From Frankia sp. AgB32 (GTDB taxonomy: Bacteria; Actinomycetota; Actinomycetes; Frankiales; Frankiaceae), in assembly GCF_023243045.1 (NCBI RefSeq), contig NZ_JALKFX010000036.1, positions 1 through 57,402 of the forward strand: 57,402 nt of DNA, in the 5' to 3' direction. This document shows positions 47,727-56,053 of the stretch, one piece after another (position 1 is the first letter of the stretch; each line of letters starts with the position of its first letter). The notes beneath the pieces were generated by a model, which had not been told where the DNA came from, did no database searches, and saw only the letters and a list, made by a program, of their open reading frames with translations. A program made the translations under genes and the position numbers.

Positions 47727-48599
47727 ATGAGCGCCACCTCCGAGATAACGGCGTTCGCCAGCAGCACCATTTCAGGCGAGGATTCCGCCGAGGCTGGAAC
47801 CGCCAGTCAAGAACCGGCCCGGCCGGACGTCGGGACGGCACCCGCACCCGCCTCGAAATCACGTGCGACGTCGCGGATCCCACCGGAAGCCGACCAGAAC
47901 CTCCCGGCCGAATCCGCCGCCGCTTCCACCGCCGCCGGCACCGCACAGCCCGCCGGTGCGCCCGCGGGGCCCGTCGCCGATGCCCCCGTCGCCGATGCCG
48001 AGGCCACCGCCGGTGATGCCCCCGGCGTCGGCCGGGACCAGCGTCCCGACCGGCGTCGGTCCCGGCCCGGCCCGCGGCAGGTGGGGCGGCCGCTGCGCAG
48101 ACCGGCGCGCCTGGCGCTGCTGACCCTGCACGTCGTCGTCAGCGTGAGCTGGAACGGTGTGGCGTTCGCGCAGCTCGCCCTGGCGTCGACAGCCATGGCG
48201 AATGCGGACCTGCGGCACGCGGCCTACGAACTGATGCACGTCGTCGACCGCGCGGTCGACATCCCACTGGCGCTGCTCACCCTGATCACCGGTGTGGTGA
48301 TGTCCGTGGGGACCAGATGGGGTCTGCTGCGGCACTGGTGGGTCGTCGCGAAGCTCACGATCACGGTATTCGCGGTCATCAGCGGCGGTGCCGTCGTGCG
48401 GGCCCTCATCGTGTCGGCGGACCACGCGACCCGCGGCGCACCGGCCGCAGCGCCGACGCAGTCAGCCGCTCTGATCGTCTGCGCCTGCGTCATGAACGTC
48501 CTGTTCATCACCGCGACGGTGCTGTCCACGGCCAAGCCCTGGGGACGCACGCCCCGCGGTACCCGGGAGCTCACCGCGGCACTGGTACCAACCGGCTGA
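47727..48599 (+). CDS. DUF2269-like integral membrane protein with disordered N-terminus
   Basis: A 290-residue protein. Residues 1-125 are low-complexity (Ala/Pro/Arg), then four transmembrane helices follow: LALLTLHVVVSVSWNGVAFA, DIPLALLTLITGVVMSVG, VVAKLTITVFAVISGGAVV and ALIVCACVMNVLFITATVL. The conserved histidines and the W in the helices resemble DUF2269 membrane proteins. Function unknown. It ends just before an extreme G/C homopolymer hairpin. Confidence 0.75.
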   Translation: MSATSEITAFASSTISGEDSAEAGTASQEPARPDVGTAPAPASKSRATSRIPPEADQNLPAESAAASTAAGTAQPAGAPAGPVADAPVADAEATAGDAPGVGRDQRPDRRRSRPGPRQVGRPLRRPARLALLTLHVVVSVSWNGVAFAQLALASTAMANADLRHAAYELMHVVDRAVDIPLALLTLITGVVMSVGTRWGLLRHWWVVAKLTITVFAVISGGAVVRALIVSADHATRGAPAAAPTQSAALIVCACVMNVLFITATVLSTAKPWGRTPRGTRELTAALVPTG

Positions 48600-48633
48600 T
48601 CACACCGCGCAGACGCCCGGACTCCGGGCCTGT

Positions 48634-48671
48634 GGGGGGGGGGGGGGGCCGCGCCCCCCCCCCCCCCCCCC
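48634..48671. repeat. G15-CCGCG-C18 homopolymer hairpin
   Basis: Fifteen consecutive G (48634-48648), five bases and eighteen consecutive C (48654-48671) would form a 15-bp pure G-C stem; the G run could also form G-quadruplexes. It lies between convergent genes, 35 bases after the DUF2269-like stop, next to a second hairpin (GCCCGGA-C-TCCGGGC, 48615-48629). It may be a terminator or slippage hotspot. Homopolymer length may be uncertain in the assembly. Confidence 0.7.
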
Positions 48672-48767
48672 GCCCCCGCGGGCCGCCCCGCCCCCGCCGG
48701 GGCCCACGGGCCATCGATCGCCCCGACCAGTGCACCCCGAGGGGTGGTACGTCTGGGCACCAGCCGC

Positions 48768-49181
48768 TCAGCGGCGGTCGGACACCCGGCCGATGTCGGC
48801 GTCGGACAGCGCCCGCACCGCCAGCTCGTCCACGAACCGTTCGACGATCGCCCCGACCGGCAGCCGACTCACTTCCGCGATCAGACGGGTGGCCTCCGTG
48901 TCCGCGCCGCAGGCGTCCCACCCCTGGGCGTCGAGGCTGTTACGGAGCGCGGCGCGATAATCCGCTTCGGTGATTTCGGGAAAGCTGCGAACCATGGCCG
49001 TGGTGGTTCCGTAATAGGAACCCAGGCCAACGAATACCCGGCCGCACTCGCACCGGCCGTGTGGCCGGTCCAGGTGCATGTCGCAGAACGCGCGCAGGGT
49101 GACGAGCTCGCCTTCCACCGCCCAGTGGAAATCATCGACCCGCAGGCCCTGCGCGTACGCGGTGGCCGTGAGAAGTTTCAT
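48768..49181 (-). CDS. Small conserved hypothetical with Cys/His cluster
   Basis: A 137-residue protein from the ATG at 49181 (MKLLTATAYAQ); GAGGAG lies about 9 bases upstream. The middle contains FCDMHLDRPHGRCECGRVFVG, a Cys-x2-His ... Cys-x-Cys set that could bind a metal, then SYYGTTTAMVRSFPEITEADY, and a C-terminal helical region. I cannot name a characterised family. The frame is open 25 codons upstream but similarity-like composition starts at 49181. Confidence 0.7.
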   Translation of the reverse strand: MKLLTATAYAQGLRVDDFHWAVEGELVTLRAFCDMHLDRPHGRCECGRVFVGLGSYYGTTTAMVRSFPEITEADYRAALRNSLDAQGWDACGADTEATRLIAEVSRLPVGAIVERFVDELAVRALSDADIGRVSDRR

Positions 49182-49382
49182 GCTCCCAAGCTCCTCGTGG
49201 TCGCCCGACCGCTTCCGACTGGGAAGCGGGTGCCCTCCCGATCTACGAGAAGACAACCATCCCCCACCGGCAAAGTCTCGACTTAGCCATGATCGGGGTA
49301 TTCTCTACCCCACGTTACGGTCCGGCCGCGCGCCGGTCGCAACGCGTCGGAGTCCGCGCGCGTGGTGGGAGGGCTGCAGCCG

Positions 49383-50585
49383 GTGAGCGTAATCGCCGCC
49401 GCATCGCCGGATCGCGCGGTCGCGGGTAGCCCCGGCGCCGACGGGCCTCCCGCCCCCACCCGCCCACCGCGGCGGGCCGCGGACGCCGCGACCTGGCGTG
49501 GCCTGCTGTATCTCCTGCTGAACTTTCCGCTCACCCTCCTCGGTTTCCTCTATGTGACGATCATGCTGTCCCTCGGTCTGGGCCTGGTCGCCACCGTGGT
49601 CGGGATACCGCTGCTCGCACTGGGGTTCCAGGTCTGCCGCTGGTTCGGCGACCTGGACCGGGCCCGCGCCGGGCGGCTGCTCGGGCTGCATATCCCGAAG
49701 CCGTCCCGTCCTCCGCGTCGGCGCGGGTTCGGCCTCGATGCCCTGGCCGACCCGGTCGCCTGGCGGCACGCGCTGTACCTGCTGATCCGGCTGCCCTGGG
49801 GGATCGTCTGCCTGGTCGCGGTCCTGCTGCTGGTCATCGTCGGCTGGGTGGTGCTGCCCTGGGCCACCCGCGGGCTGGTCGCGGTGGACAAGGCGATGGC
49901 CCGTGGCCTGCTCTCCCCGTCAGCAGAAGTGGAACAGCGGATCAGGGAACTGGCGGTCCAGCAGGCCGCGCAGGCCGACTCGGCGGCACATCTGCGGCGC
50001 ATCGAACGCAACCTGCACGACGGCGCCCAGGCGCGGCTCGTGGCGCTGGCGATGGGCCTGGGCATGGCGAAGGAGAAACTCGCCGAGGATCCGCAGGCCG
50101 CCGCACTGATGGTGGCCGAGGCGCACGGCGAGGCGAAACTGGCCCTGCTCGATCTGCGGGACCTCGCCCGCGGCATCAACCCGGCGATCCTCACCGACCG
50201 CGGCCTGCCAGCGGCCCTCGCCTCCCTCGCCGACCGCTGCACGGTGCCGACCCGGGCCACGGTCGAGCTGCCGCACAGGCCAGCGGCAGCACTGGAAGGG
50301 ATCATCTATTTCACCGCGTCGGAACTGTTGACCAACATCAGCAAACACAGCCAGGCCACGTCGGCATCGCTGGATCTGCGCGTGACCGGCGATGCGTCGC
50401 TGCTGCTCGAGATCAGCGACGACGGGGTCGGCGGCGCGGACCCCCGGGGTGGCACGGGCCTGGCCGGTCTGACCGGCCGGATCGGTGCGATCAACGGAGT
50501 GATGACCGTCGACAGCCCGCCCGGTGGGCCGACAGTGGTGCGGGTGGAGCTTCCGCGACCGGAGGGCCCCAGTACACGAAACTGA
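49383..50585 (+). CDS. NarL-group sensor histidine kinase (orphan)
   Basis: A 400-residue membrane kinase from the GTG at 49383 (GGGAGGG, 9 bases upstream). Four hydrophobic segments in two pairs (LLYLLLNFPLTLLGFLYVTI, LSLGLGLVATVVGIPLLALG; LYLLIRLPWGIVCLVAVLLL, VIVGWVVLPW) form a 'putative sensor' domain. A HisKA_3 dimerisation domain follows with phospho-acceptor H212 (RIERNLHDGAQARLV), then an HATPase domain (ELLTNISKH, ISDDGVGGADPRGGTGLAGL). No response regulator gene adjoins; the next gene is an MFS pump on the other strand. Confidence 0.92.
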   Translation: MSVIAAASPDRAVAGSPGADGPPAPTRPPRRAADAATWRGLLYLLLNFPLTLLGFLYVTIMLSLGLGLVATVVGIPLLALGFQVCRWFGDLDRARAGRLLGLHIPKPSRPPRRRGFGLDALADPVAWRHALYLLIRLPWGIVCLVAVLLLVIVGWVVLPWATRGLVAVDKAMARGLLSPSAEVEQRIRELAVQQAAQADSAAHLRRIERNLHDGAQARLVALAMGLGMAKEKLAEDPQAAALMVAEAHGEAKLALLDLRDLARGINPAILTDRGLPAALASLADRCTVPTRATVELPHRPAAALEGIIYFTASELLTNISKHSQATSASLDLRVTGDASLLLEISDDGVGGADPRGGTGLAGLTGRIGAINGVMTVDSPPGGPTVVRVELPRPEGPSTRN

Positions 50586-50597
50586 TCCCGGCACGGC

Positions 50598-52100
50598 CTA
50601 GCCGGCGGCTGTCCGCTCTGCCTCCGAGCCCAGCGTGGCAGGCGGCGCGTCGCCCCGTTCCGCGGTGGTGCCAGCGCTCGCTGGCCGGTTCGGTAGCAGG
50701 AGGACGAGCGGGACGGCGGCCACAGTGAAGCCGAAGGTCCACCAGAAGGAAAGGGCGTAGGCATGCGCCTGGGCCGCCGAATCGGTCACACCGCGCAACC
50801 GACCGGCCAGCACGACGGCGAGCACGGCGGTGCCCAGAGAGGCACCGACCTGCTGGAAGATCCGCACGGCGGTGGTCGCCCTCGGGACCTCCGCAGGCGA
50901 CAGACCGGCATACGCGGCGGACATGACCGGCACCATCGCCGCCGCCAGCCCAAGCCCCCGCACCGCCAGAGACGCTCCGAGCACGAGCTCGCTGGTGCTC
51001 GTCCCTACCTGCGTGTAGGCCGCCGATCCCAGCACGCTGAGCCCCAGCCCGGCCAGAACCGTCAACCGTGGACTCACCCGGTCCGCCACCCGGCCGAGCA
51101 CGATCATCCCGATCATCATGCCCAGGCCCTGCGGAGCGAGCAGCAGGCCGGCACCGATCGCGCTGCGACCCCGCACCTGCTGCTCGTACAGCGGCAGGAG
51201 GAACATCGCTCCGAACAGAGAGGTCCCGAACAGGAACATCAGGCCAGCCGATCCGCGGAACGGTGCGGACCGGAACAGGCGCAGATCGATCAGCGGCACC
51301 CCCTTGACCCGCAGGGCGTGCACACCGAAGGCGACGAGCAGCACCACACCGACGGCCATCGGGACGAGCGTTGCCGCGGAGGCGAACTCACCGCGGCGCC
51401 CGGCCTCGGCAAATCCGTACACGACCGCCGCGAGCCCCGGCGAGAGCAGCGCGAAGCCCACACCGTCGAGAGGCTGGCGCCCGGAGACCGCCGTCGCGGG
51501 CAACGAGCGCCAGGCCAGCACGAACGCCACGGCACAGACGGGCACGTTGATCAGAAAGATCCACCGCCAGCTCACACTGTCGACGATCACGCCGCCGAGG
51601 ACGGGTCCGAGCACCGGGGTCAGCAACGCCGGCACGGACACCGCGGCCATGAGCCGGCCGATCCGCTGTGGGCCCGCCGCCTGCACCAGGATCGTCTGCA
51701 TCAGCGGCAGAAGCAGCCCGCCGCCCAGACCCTGCACCACGCGGAAGGCGATCAGGCTGCCCGCGGACCACGCGAGCCCACACAACGCCGAGCCGACCAG
51801 GAACAGGCCCAGCGCCAGCAGCCACATCCGCCGCCCCCCGTAGCGCTCCACCGACCAGCCGGACAGCGGGATGACCACGGCGAGCGCCAGCAGGTAGGCC
51901 GTGGTGACCCACTGGATCGTCGGGATGCCGACGTGGAACACGCCCGCCAGCGTGTCGAGCGCGACCGACACGATCGTCGCGTCGAGCTGCACCACGACCG
52001 CGCCGGCCAGAAGCACCAGGGCCAGGCGCACAAGCGCGCGGTCCAGCGGCGCCTCGGCGGCGGCCGGGGCCGCATCCGGCGTGGACATCCGTGTCGCCAT
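50598..52100 (-). CDS. DHA2-type MFS drug/proton exporter
   Basis: A 500-residue major-facilitator exporter with fourteen predicted helices. Motif A-like SGWSVERYGGRRMW, the motif C-type segment PALLTPVLGPVLGGVIVD typical of antiporters, and WRWIFLINVPVCAVAF are visible. The ATG at 52100 follows GGAGGT by about 7 bases; the open frame further upstream is an artefact. It is divergent from a TetR gene with twin operators between them, the classic arrangement of a repressor-controlled efflux pump. Substrates unknown. Confidence 0.93.
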   Translation of the reverse strand: MATRMSTPDAAPAAAEAPLDRALVRLALVLLAGAVVVQLDATIVSVALDTLAGVFHVGIPTIQWVTTAYLLALAVVIPLSGWSVERYGGRRMWLLALGLFLVGSALCGLAWSAGSLIAFRVVQGLGGGLLLPLMQTILVQAAGPQRIGRLMAAVSVPALLTPVLGPVLGGVIVDSVSWRWIFLINVPVCAVAFVLAWRSLPATAVSGRQPLDGVGFALLSPGLAAVVYGFAEAGRRGEFASAATLVPMAVGVVLLVAFGVHALRVKGVPLIDLRLFRSAPFRGSAGLMFLFGTSLFGAMFLLPLYEQQVRGRSAIGAGLLLAPQGLGMMIGMIVLGRVADRVSPRLTVLAGLGLSVLGSAAYTQVGTSTSELVLGASLAVRGLGLAAAMVPVMSAAYAGLSPAEVPRATTAVRIFQQVGASLGTAVLAVVLAGRLRGVTDSAAQAHAYALSFWWTFGFTVAAVPLVLLLPNRPASAGTTAERGDAPPATLGSEAERTAAG

Positions 52101-52117
52101 GGGCCGACCTCCGCTCG

Positions 52118-52162
52118 ACGTGCATCCCTGCCACGTGCATCCCTGCCACGTGCATCCCTGCC
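52118..52162. repeat. Three tandem 15-bp repeats in the MFS leader
   Basis: ACGTGCATCCCTGCC occurs three times without interruption, starting 17 bases upstream of the MFS start codon. It may influence leader structure or arise by slippage. Confidence 0.85.
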
Positions 52163-52215
52163 ACGCACGGTGACGACCCGCTCGGGCGGACGCGCAATGC
52201 TGATGACGGCGATGA

Positions 52216-52250
52216 CGATACACCGTATCGGTTGCCGATACACCGTCTCG
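52216..52250. promoter_or_regulatory. Twin TetR-type operators between MFS and tetR
   Basis: CGATACACCGTATCG (52216-52230) is a 6-bp inverted repeat with a 3-base centre; CGATACACCGTCTCG (52236-52250) repeats it with one changed base. The sites are 20 bp apart centre to centre (about two helical turns) and lie between divergent MFS and tetR genes, so they are almost certainly bound by this TetR protein. Confidence 0.8.
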
Positions 52251-52262
52251 GCCCGACGGTGA

Positions 52263-52299
52263 GTGACCTCGATGCGGCAGCCCACGTAACCTCGGGACA
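52263..52299 (+). promoter_or_regulatory. tetR promoter giving a leaderless transcript
   Basis: GTGACC (52263-52268), 18 bases, then TAACCT (52287-52292), with the tetR ATG only 6 bases further on. Transcription would start at or next to the A of the ATG, as in the many leaderless actinobacterial mRNAs. This supports 52299 as the start even though no ribosome-binding site is present. Confidence 0.6.
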
Positions 52300-53141
52300 T
52301 GGGCGACCACAACCGCGTGGAGGGCGACCCCCCGGGACTGAGCGCCCTGCTCCCCGCGGGCCCGGCGCGGCACCAGGCCGGACCCGCAGCCGATGCCGTC
52401 GAGATCTCCCCCGCCCCACCGACGGGTGACATGTCCGGGTACCGGCCCTCGAAGCTGCTGTGGGCCCGCTCGACGGGCCCACGCCGGCCGCGACTGACCC
52501 GCGAGGAGATCGTCGACGCGGCGATCGCCATCGCCGACGCCGAAGGGCTGACCGCCGTGTCGATCCGCCGGGTCGCCGCCGCCCTCAGTGCCCGGCCGAT
52601 GAGCCTGTACTCGCACTTCGACCGCAAGGATGATCTCCTCGCGCTGATGAACGACCGGGTGGCGGCCGAGATCCTCGTGCCGGAGCCGCTCCCGGCCGAC
52701 TGGCGCGACCGCCTGCGCGCGATCGCCCACCGAACGCGGGACAGCGCTCTGCGTCACCCCTGGATCCTGCAGGTCTACGTCGGCCCACCCCGCGTCGGCC
52801 CGAACGCGCTACGGCACGGGGAGCAGTCCGCGGCCGCCGTCGCGGATCTGCCGCTTCCCACGGCGCGCCGCGTCGCCCTGCTGCGGGCCGTGGACACCTA
52901 CACCCTCGGCCAGGTCGCCGCCGAGCTCCACGAGCAGCTGGCGAACGACAGCGCCAACCCGGCCGAGGTGCACGACTATCTGGCCCAGGCGCTCGACAGC
53001 GGTCAGTACCCGCATCTGGCCGCGCTGCCCCGCGCGGACCTCGCCCTCGTCCGCGGCGATGCCGCCCGCGAGAGCTTCGACCAGGGGCTGGACTGGCTCC
53101 TCGCCGGGGTCACCGCGGAACTCGACGCGGGCGCCGCGTGA
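52299..53141 (+). CDS. TetR-family repressor (TetR_C1 type)
   Basis: A 280-residue transcription factor. After a 65-residue disordered N-terminus, the HTH reads REEIVDAAIAIADAEGLTAV and SIRRVAAALSARPMSLYSHF, followed by RKDDLLALMNDRV. The larger C-terminal ligand domain (YTLGQVAAELHEQLAN near 207, FDQGLDWLLAGV near the end) resembles the tetracycline-repressor-like class. It is divergent from an MFS pump and should repress it through the twin operators. An internal ATG at 52431 is possible but the leaderless promoter supports 52299. Confidence 0.92.
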   Translation: MGDHNRVEGDPPGLSALLPAGPARHQAGPAADAVEISPAPPTGDMSGYRPSKLLWARSTGPRRPRLTREEIVDAAIAIADAEGLTAVSIRRVAAALSARPMSLYSHFDRKDDLLALMNDRVAAEILVPEPLPADWRDRLRAIAHRTRDSALRHPWILQVYVGPPRVGPNALRHGEQSAAAVADLPLPTARRVALLRAVDTYTLGQVAAELHEQLANDSANPAEVHDYLAQALDSGQYPHLAALPRADLALVRGDAARESFDQGLDWLLAGVTAELDAGAA

Positions 53142-53162
53142 ACCGGCCGCACAGGCGCCGGC

Positions 53163-53582
53163 TCAGACGCTGCCCAGTACCCGACTGACGCGCACTTCCA
53201 GCACCACGCGCAGCGGGTTGACCCGTGGCTCGCGGTACCGCTGGGCATAGCGGCGCACGGCGTCGGCGACGCTGTCCGCGTCGGCCCGCACCACGGCCAG
53301 CCCCTCCAGGGTCGACCACCGGGGGCCGTCGATCTGGCAGAGCGCCACGGCGGTGCCGCCGGCGGGCCCGGCCGCGATGATCCGCGCCTTACGGGACCGG
53401 GACGACGTGATGACCCGCGCGGTACCGGAGCCCGGGTCGAGCGTCGCGCCGACGGCCACCACGTGGACACCGCCGTCCGGGCGAACCGTCGTCAGGCTGC
53501 ACAGGTGCCGCTCCCGCCAGAAGGCGGCGAACTCCTCGCCCCGTTGGGTGAGGTCCAGCGGCCCGGCGGGCGAACTCGGCAT
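53163..53582 (-). CDS. PPOX-class (pyridoxamine-phosphate-oxidase-like / F420-type) protein
   Basis: A 139-residue split-barrel flavin/F420-binding protein. The N-terminal LDLTQRGEEFAAFWRERHLC (about 9-28) and SLTTVRPDGGVHVVAVGATL are typical of actinobacterial F420- or FMN-dependent PPOX-class enzymes, followed by ITSSRSRKARIIAAGP and WSTLEGLAVVRAD. The exact cofactor and reaction are not deducible. The ATG at 53582 is preferred; the frame is open to 53615. It follows tetR tail to tail (21-base gap). Confidence 0.85.
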   Translation of the reverse strand: MPSSPAGPLDLTQRGEEFAAFWRERHLCSLTTVRPDGGVHVVAVGATLDPGSGTARVITSSRSRKARIIAAGPAGGTAVALCQIDGPRWSTLEGLAVVRADADSVADAVRRYAQRYREPRVNPLRVVLEVRVSRVLGSV

Positions 53583-53668
53583 GCCGCCAGCGTGCCACGG
53601 TTCGGCTGGCGGCACGCCTCGCCCGCCCGTGCGCGGTCACCCGTCCGCGCCGGGCCCGGTCGAGGTCG

Positions 53669-54499
53669 TCAGGCCGGGTCCGTCAAGGGCCGCGCGGGTG
53701 GAGTCGGGAGACCGAGTCGGCGATGGGTGAGCACCGGGAACTCGGCGCGGACCTCGGCCGGGCGGTGCCGGTCGACCTCGGCCGTCACGAGGCCGGGCTC
53801 CTGATCGCCCTCGGCCAGCACCTGGCCCCACGGGTCGAGGATGACGCTCGTCCCGCCCAGGTCCTGGCCGGCGTGCCGGCCCGCGAGGTTGCAGGCGACG
53901 AGGTTGAGCTGGTTCTCGATGGCGCGGGCCCGGGTGAGCACCCGCCAGTGCGCCAGCCGGGCCGCGGGCCAGGCCGACACCACGGCGACGAGCTCGGCAC
54001 CGGCGTCGGCGAGCAGCCGGAACAGCTCCGGGAACCGCAGGTCGTAGCAGGTGGCCAGGCCAATGGTGCCGATCGCGGTCGGCACGGCGCCGACCGCCGC
54101 GCCGGGCGTCAGCAGCCGGGCCTCCGCCGAGCCGTACCCGAACAGATGGATCTTGCGGTAGACGTGCAGGATCTCTCCGTCGGGGCCGAGCAGGGCCGTG
54201 GTGTTGTACAGCCGGCCGTCCTCCGCCCGCTCCACCAGACTGCCCGCGACCAGGTGGAAGCCGCGTTCCCGGGCCACCTCCCGCAGCGCGGTGAGCGTCG
54301 GGCCGGTCAGGGGTTCGGCCTGCGCCTCGTAGGCGTCGAAGTGGAAGTAGCCGGTGGCCCACAGCTCGGGCAGCACCACCAGGTCCGCCTCGATCTCGCG
54401 CAGCTCGGCGCGCACCCGGCGGACCCGCTGCGCGGCGCTCTCCCCGTCCGGACAGGCGAGCTGCAGGCAGACGGTCCGCGTGCCGCGCTCAGCCGACAC
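53669..54499 (-). CDS. Nitrilase-superfamily carbon-nitrogen hydrolase
   Basis: Amide/nitrile hydrolase of 276 residues with the catalytic triad visible: E45 (VVLPELWATGY), K116 (HVYRKIHLF) and C151 (GLATCYDLRFPELF). The ARAIENQLNLVACN block is typical of the superfamily's small-amidase branches (omega-amidase-like or carbamoylase-like). Its GTG start lies inside the end of the metallo-beta-lactamase gene (11-base overlap), so the two are co-translated. Substrate unknown. Confidence 0.92.
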   Translation of the reverse strand: MSAERGTRTVCLQLACPDGESAAQRVRRVRAELREIEADLVVLPELWATGYFHFDAYEAQAEPLTGPTLTALREVARERGFHLVAGSLVERAEDGRLYNTTALLGPDGEILHVYRKIHLFGYGSAEARLLTPGAAVGAVPTAIGTIGLATCYDLRFPELFRLLADAGAELVAVVSAWPAARLAHWRVLTRARAIENQLNLVACNLAGRHAGQDLGGTSVILDPWGQVLAEGDQEPGLVTAEVDRHRPAEVRAEFPVLTHRRLGLPTPPARPLTDPA

Positions 54500-55202
54500 C
54501 CAGCATCGCCTTCCACTGCTGGGCGCTGGACGGTCGGAAGACGTGGTTCATCCGCTTGACCACCTCGAGGTCCTCGGATGCCTTCGGCGAGTACTGGTGA
54601 CCGGGGAAGACCGTCGTGGCGTCCGGCAGGGCGGCGAGTCGACGCAGGCTGTCGTACATCAGGCCGGCGTCGCCGCCCGGCAGGTCCATCCGCCCGCAGC
54701 CCTCCAGGAACAGCGTGTCGCCGGCGACGAGCCGGTTGTCGACGAGGAAGCACTGGCTGCCCGGGGTGTGGCCGGGCGTGTGCAGGAGCTGGATCGGAAT
54801 CTGCCCGACGGTGACCACGTCCGCGTCGTCGTGTTCCACGAGGTCCGACGCGGAGACGTCCGTCGCCTGCCGGACCCATTCGGCTTCGGCCCGGTTGACG
54901 TGGATCGGCACGTCCTCGCGCGCGAGCAGCTCGCGGATGCCCTCGATCTCGAATCCGAACGCCGAGCCGCCGACGTGATCGGCGTGGTAGTGGGTGACGA
55001 GCGCGCCGGTCAGCCGCATGTCGTCGGCGGCGAGGAGGTCCAGCAGGTCACCCACCTTGTAGGCCGGGTCGATGAGCACTGCTTCGCCGGTCTCCCGGTC
55101 GCCCACGAGGTAGACGAAGTTGACCATCTGGGTTCCAACGGGATCGCCCACGGCGAAGTCACGGCCGGACAGCAGCTGACGGAAGTACAGGCGGTCGGTC
55201 AT
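54489..55202 (-). CDS. Metallo-beta-lactamase-fold hydrolase (glyoxalase II / ETHE1-like)
   Basis: A 237-residue MBL-fold protein from the ATG at 55202 (MTDRLYFRQLLSGRDF). Metal ligands: HYHADH (71-76, THYHADHVGG), the later LLHTPGHTPGS histidine, LVAGDTLFLEGCGRMD (bridging aspartate) and VFPGHQYSP. The GCGRMDLPGGDAGLMYDSLR segment resembles persulfide dioxygenases (ETHE1), making sulfur oxidation or glyoxalase II-type thioester hydrolysis the leading options. It is the first gene of a pair with the nitrilase-like gene. Confidence 0.9.
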   Translation of the reverse strand: MTDRLYFRQLLSGRDFAVGDPVGTQMVNFVYLVGDRETGEAVLIDPAYKVGDLLDLLAADDMRLTGALVTHYHADHVGGSAFGFEIEGIRELLAREDVPIHVNRAEAEWVRQATDVSASDLVEHDDADVVTVGQIPIQLLHTPGHTPGSQCFLVDNRLVAGDTLFLEGCGRMDLPGGDAGLMYDSLRRLAALPDATTVFPGHQYSPKASEDLEVVKRMNHVFRPSSAQQWKAMLGVG

Positions 55203-55255
55203 CCGTTCAGCGTACGAAGCCCCGGCCCCGCGGCGCGTCAGGTGGGACGTGCGGG

Positions 55256-55998
55256 CTACATTCGGCGACATGCCGGGTGAGCGGCCCACGCCACGGACGG
55301 CCGCCAGCCGTCCCCGCCCCGCCGACGCGCGGATCACCCCACGCCAGGTGGCGCACTGGCGACGGATGGGTCTGGTCCGCGGTGGCAGCCGGGAGCTGGC
55401 CGACCTGCGGATGATCGGAGCGCTGCGGCGGGCCGGCGTGAGCCTGGGCCGTATCCGGGCCGCGCTCGAACGCGGTCGCGATGCCGCCCGCGCGGGCGCG
55501 CGGCCCGACCTGGCACGTTTCGCGGTGTACGCGGGCGAGCTCTACGTCCGCCATCCCGACGGCAGCTGGGAGGGCGACCGCCGACCGGGCCAGTTGGTGC
55601 TGGACGGCGCCGTGCCGCTGCTGCCGGTCCGGGGCGCCGTCAGGCCCGATCCCCTCACCGCGCCGTCAGCCGACGGCCGCGCCCTGCACGCGAGCGGTTC
55701 CCGCACCACCACGTCGGACCGCGGTGCGTCGGACCGCGCCGGGTCGGACCGCGCCGGGTCGGACCGCGGTGCGTCGAACCGCGGTGGCTCGGTGGAAAGA
55801 GGCTCGGCGGGGGGCGGACCGGGCCGGGCCGCGCTGCCCGGCGACGTCGCGGCGATCCACCGCTTCCTGGCCCGCCAGAACGCCCTGCTCGCCCCGGAGC
55901 GCGGCGCGCAGGTTCAGGCTGCGCTGTCCCAGGAGGCTGCACTGTCCCAGGAGGCTGCACTGTCCCAAGGGCACGAGAACGGGGCGACGGGCGGCTGA
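55256..55998 (+). CDS. MerR-like HTH regulator with repetitive tail (leaderless candidate)
   Basis: The coding part begins at the ATG at 55270; TACATT at 55256-55261, 8 bases before, is a plausible -10 giving a leaderless mRNA. The product is about 242 residues: a MerR-type winged HTH (ITPRQVAHWRRMGLVRGGSR near 27-46, then MIGALRRAGVSLGRIRAALE), a middle domain with FAVYAGELYVRHPDGSWEGD, and a low-complexity C-terminus with SDRGA/SDRAG repeats and EAALSQ repeats. It is divergent from the MBL gene, which it might control; that is inference. Confidence 0.72.
55714..55788. repeat. Five 15-bp tandem repeats in the MerR-like gene
   Basis: Units of the form TCGGACCGCGGTGCG / TCGGACCGCGCCGGG occur five times in tandem and encode SDRGA/SDRAG-type repeats, preserving the frame. 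Confidence 0.9.
55918..55969. repeat. Three 18-bp tandem repeats at the 3' end of the MerR-like gene
   Basis: GCTGCACTGTCCCAGGAG-type units, nearly three copies, encode the EAALSQ repeat. A second, independent in-frame repeat in the same gene. Confidence 0.9.
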
Positions 55999-56053
55999 CC
56001 GTTGCCCCCCGCCCGTCGTTCCCACCCGGTCGTGGCTCGGCGACGGGTGCCGT

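Noticed and set aside
52101-52757. N-terminal extension of the MFS exporter to 719 residues
   Set aside because: The added sequence is polar and repetitive, covers the operators and overlaps tetR on the other strand; the ATG at 52100 has a good ribosome-binding site and precedes the first helix.
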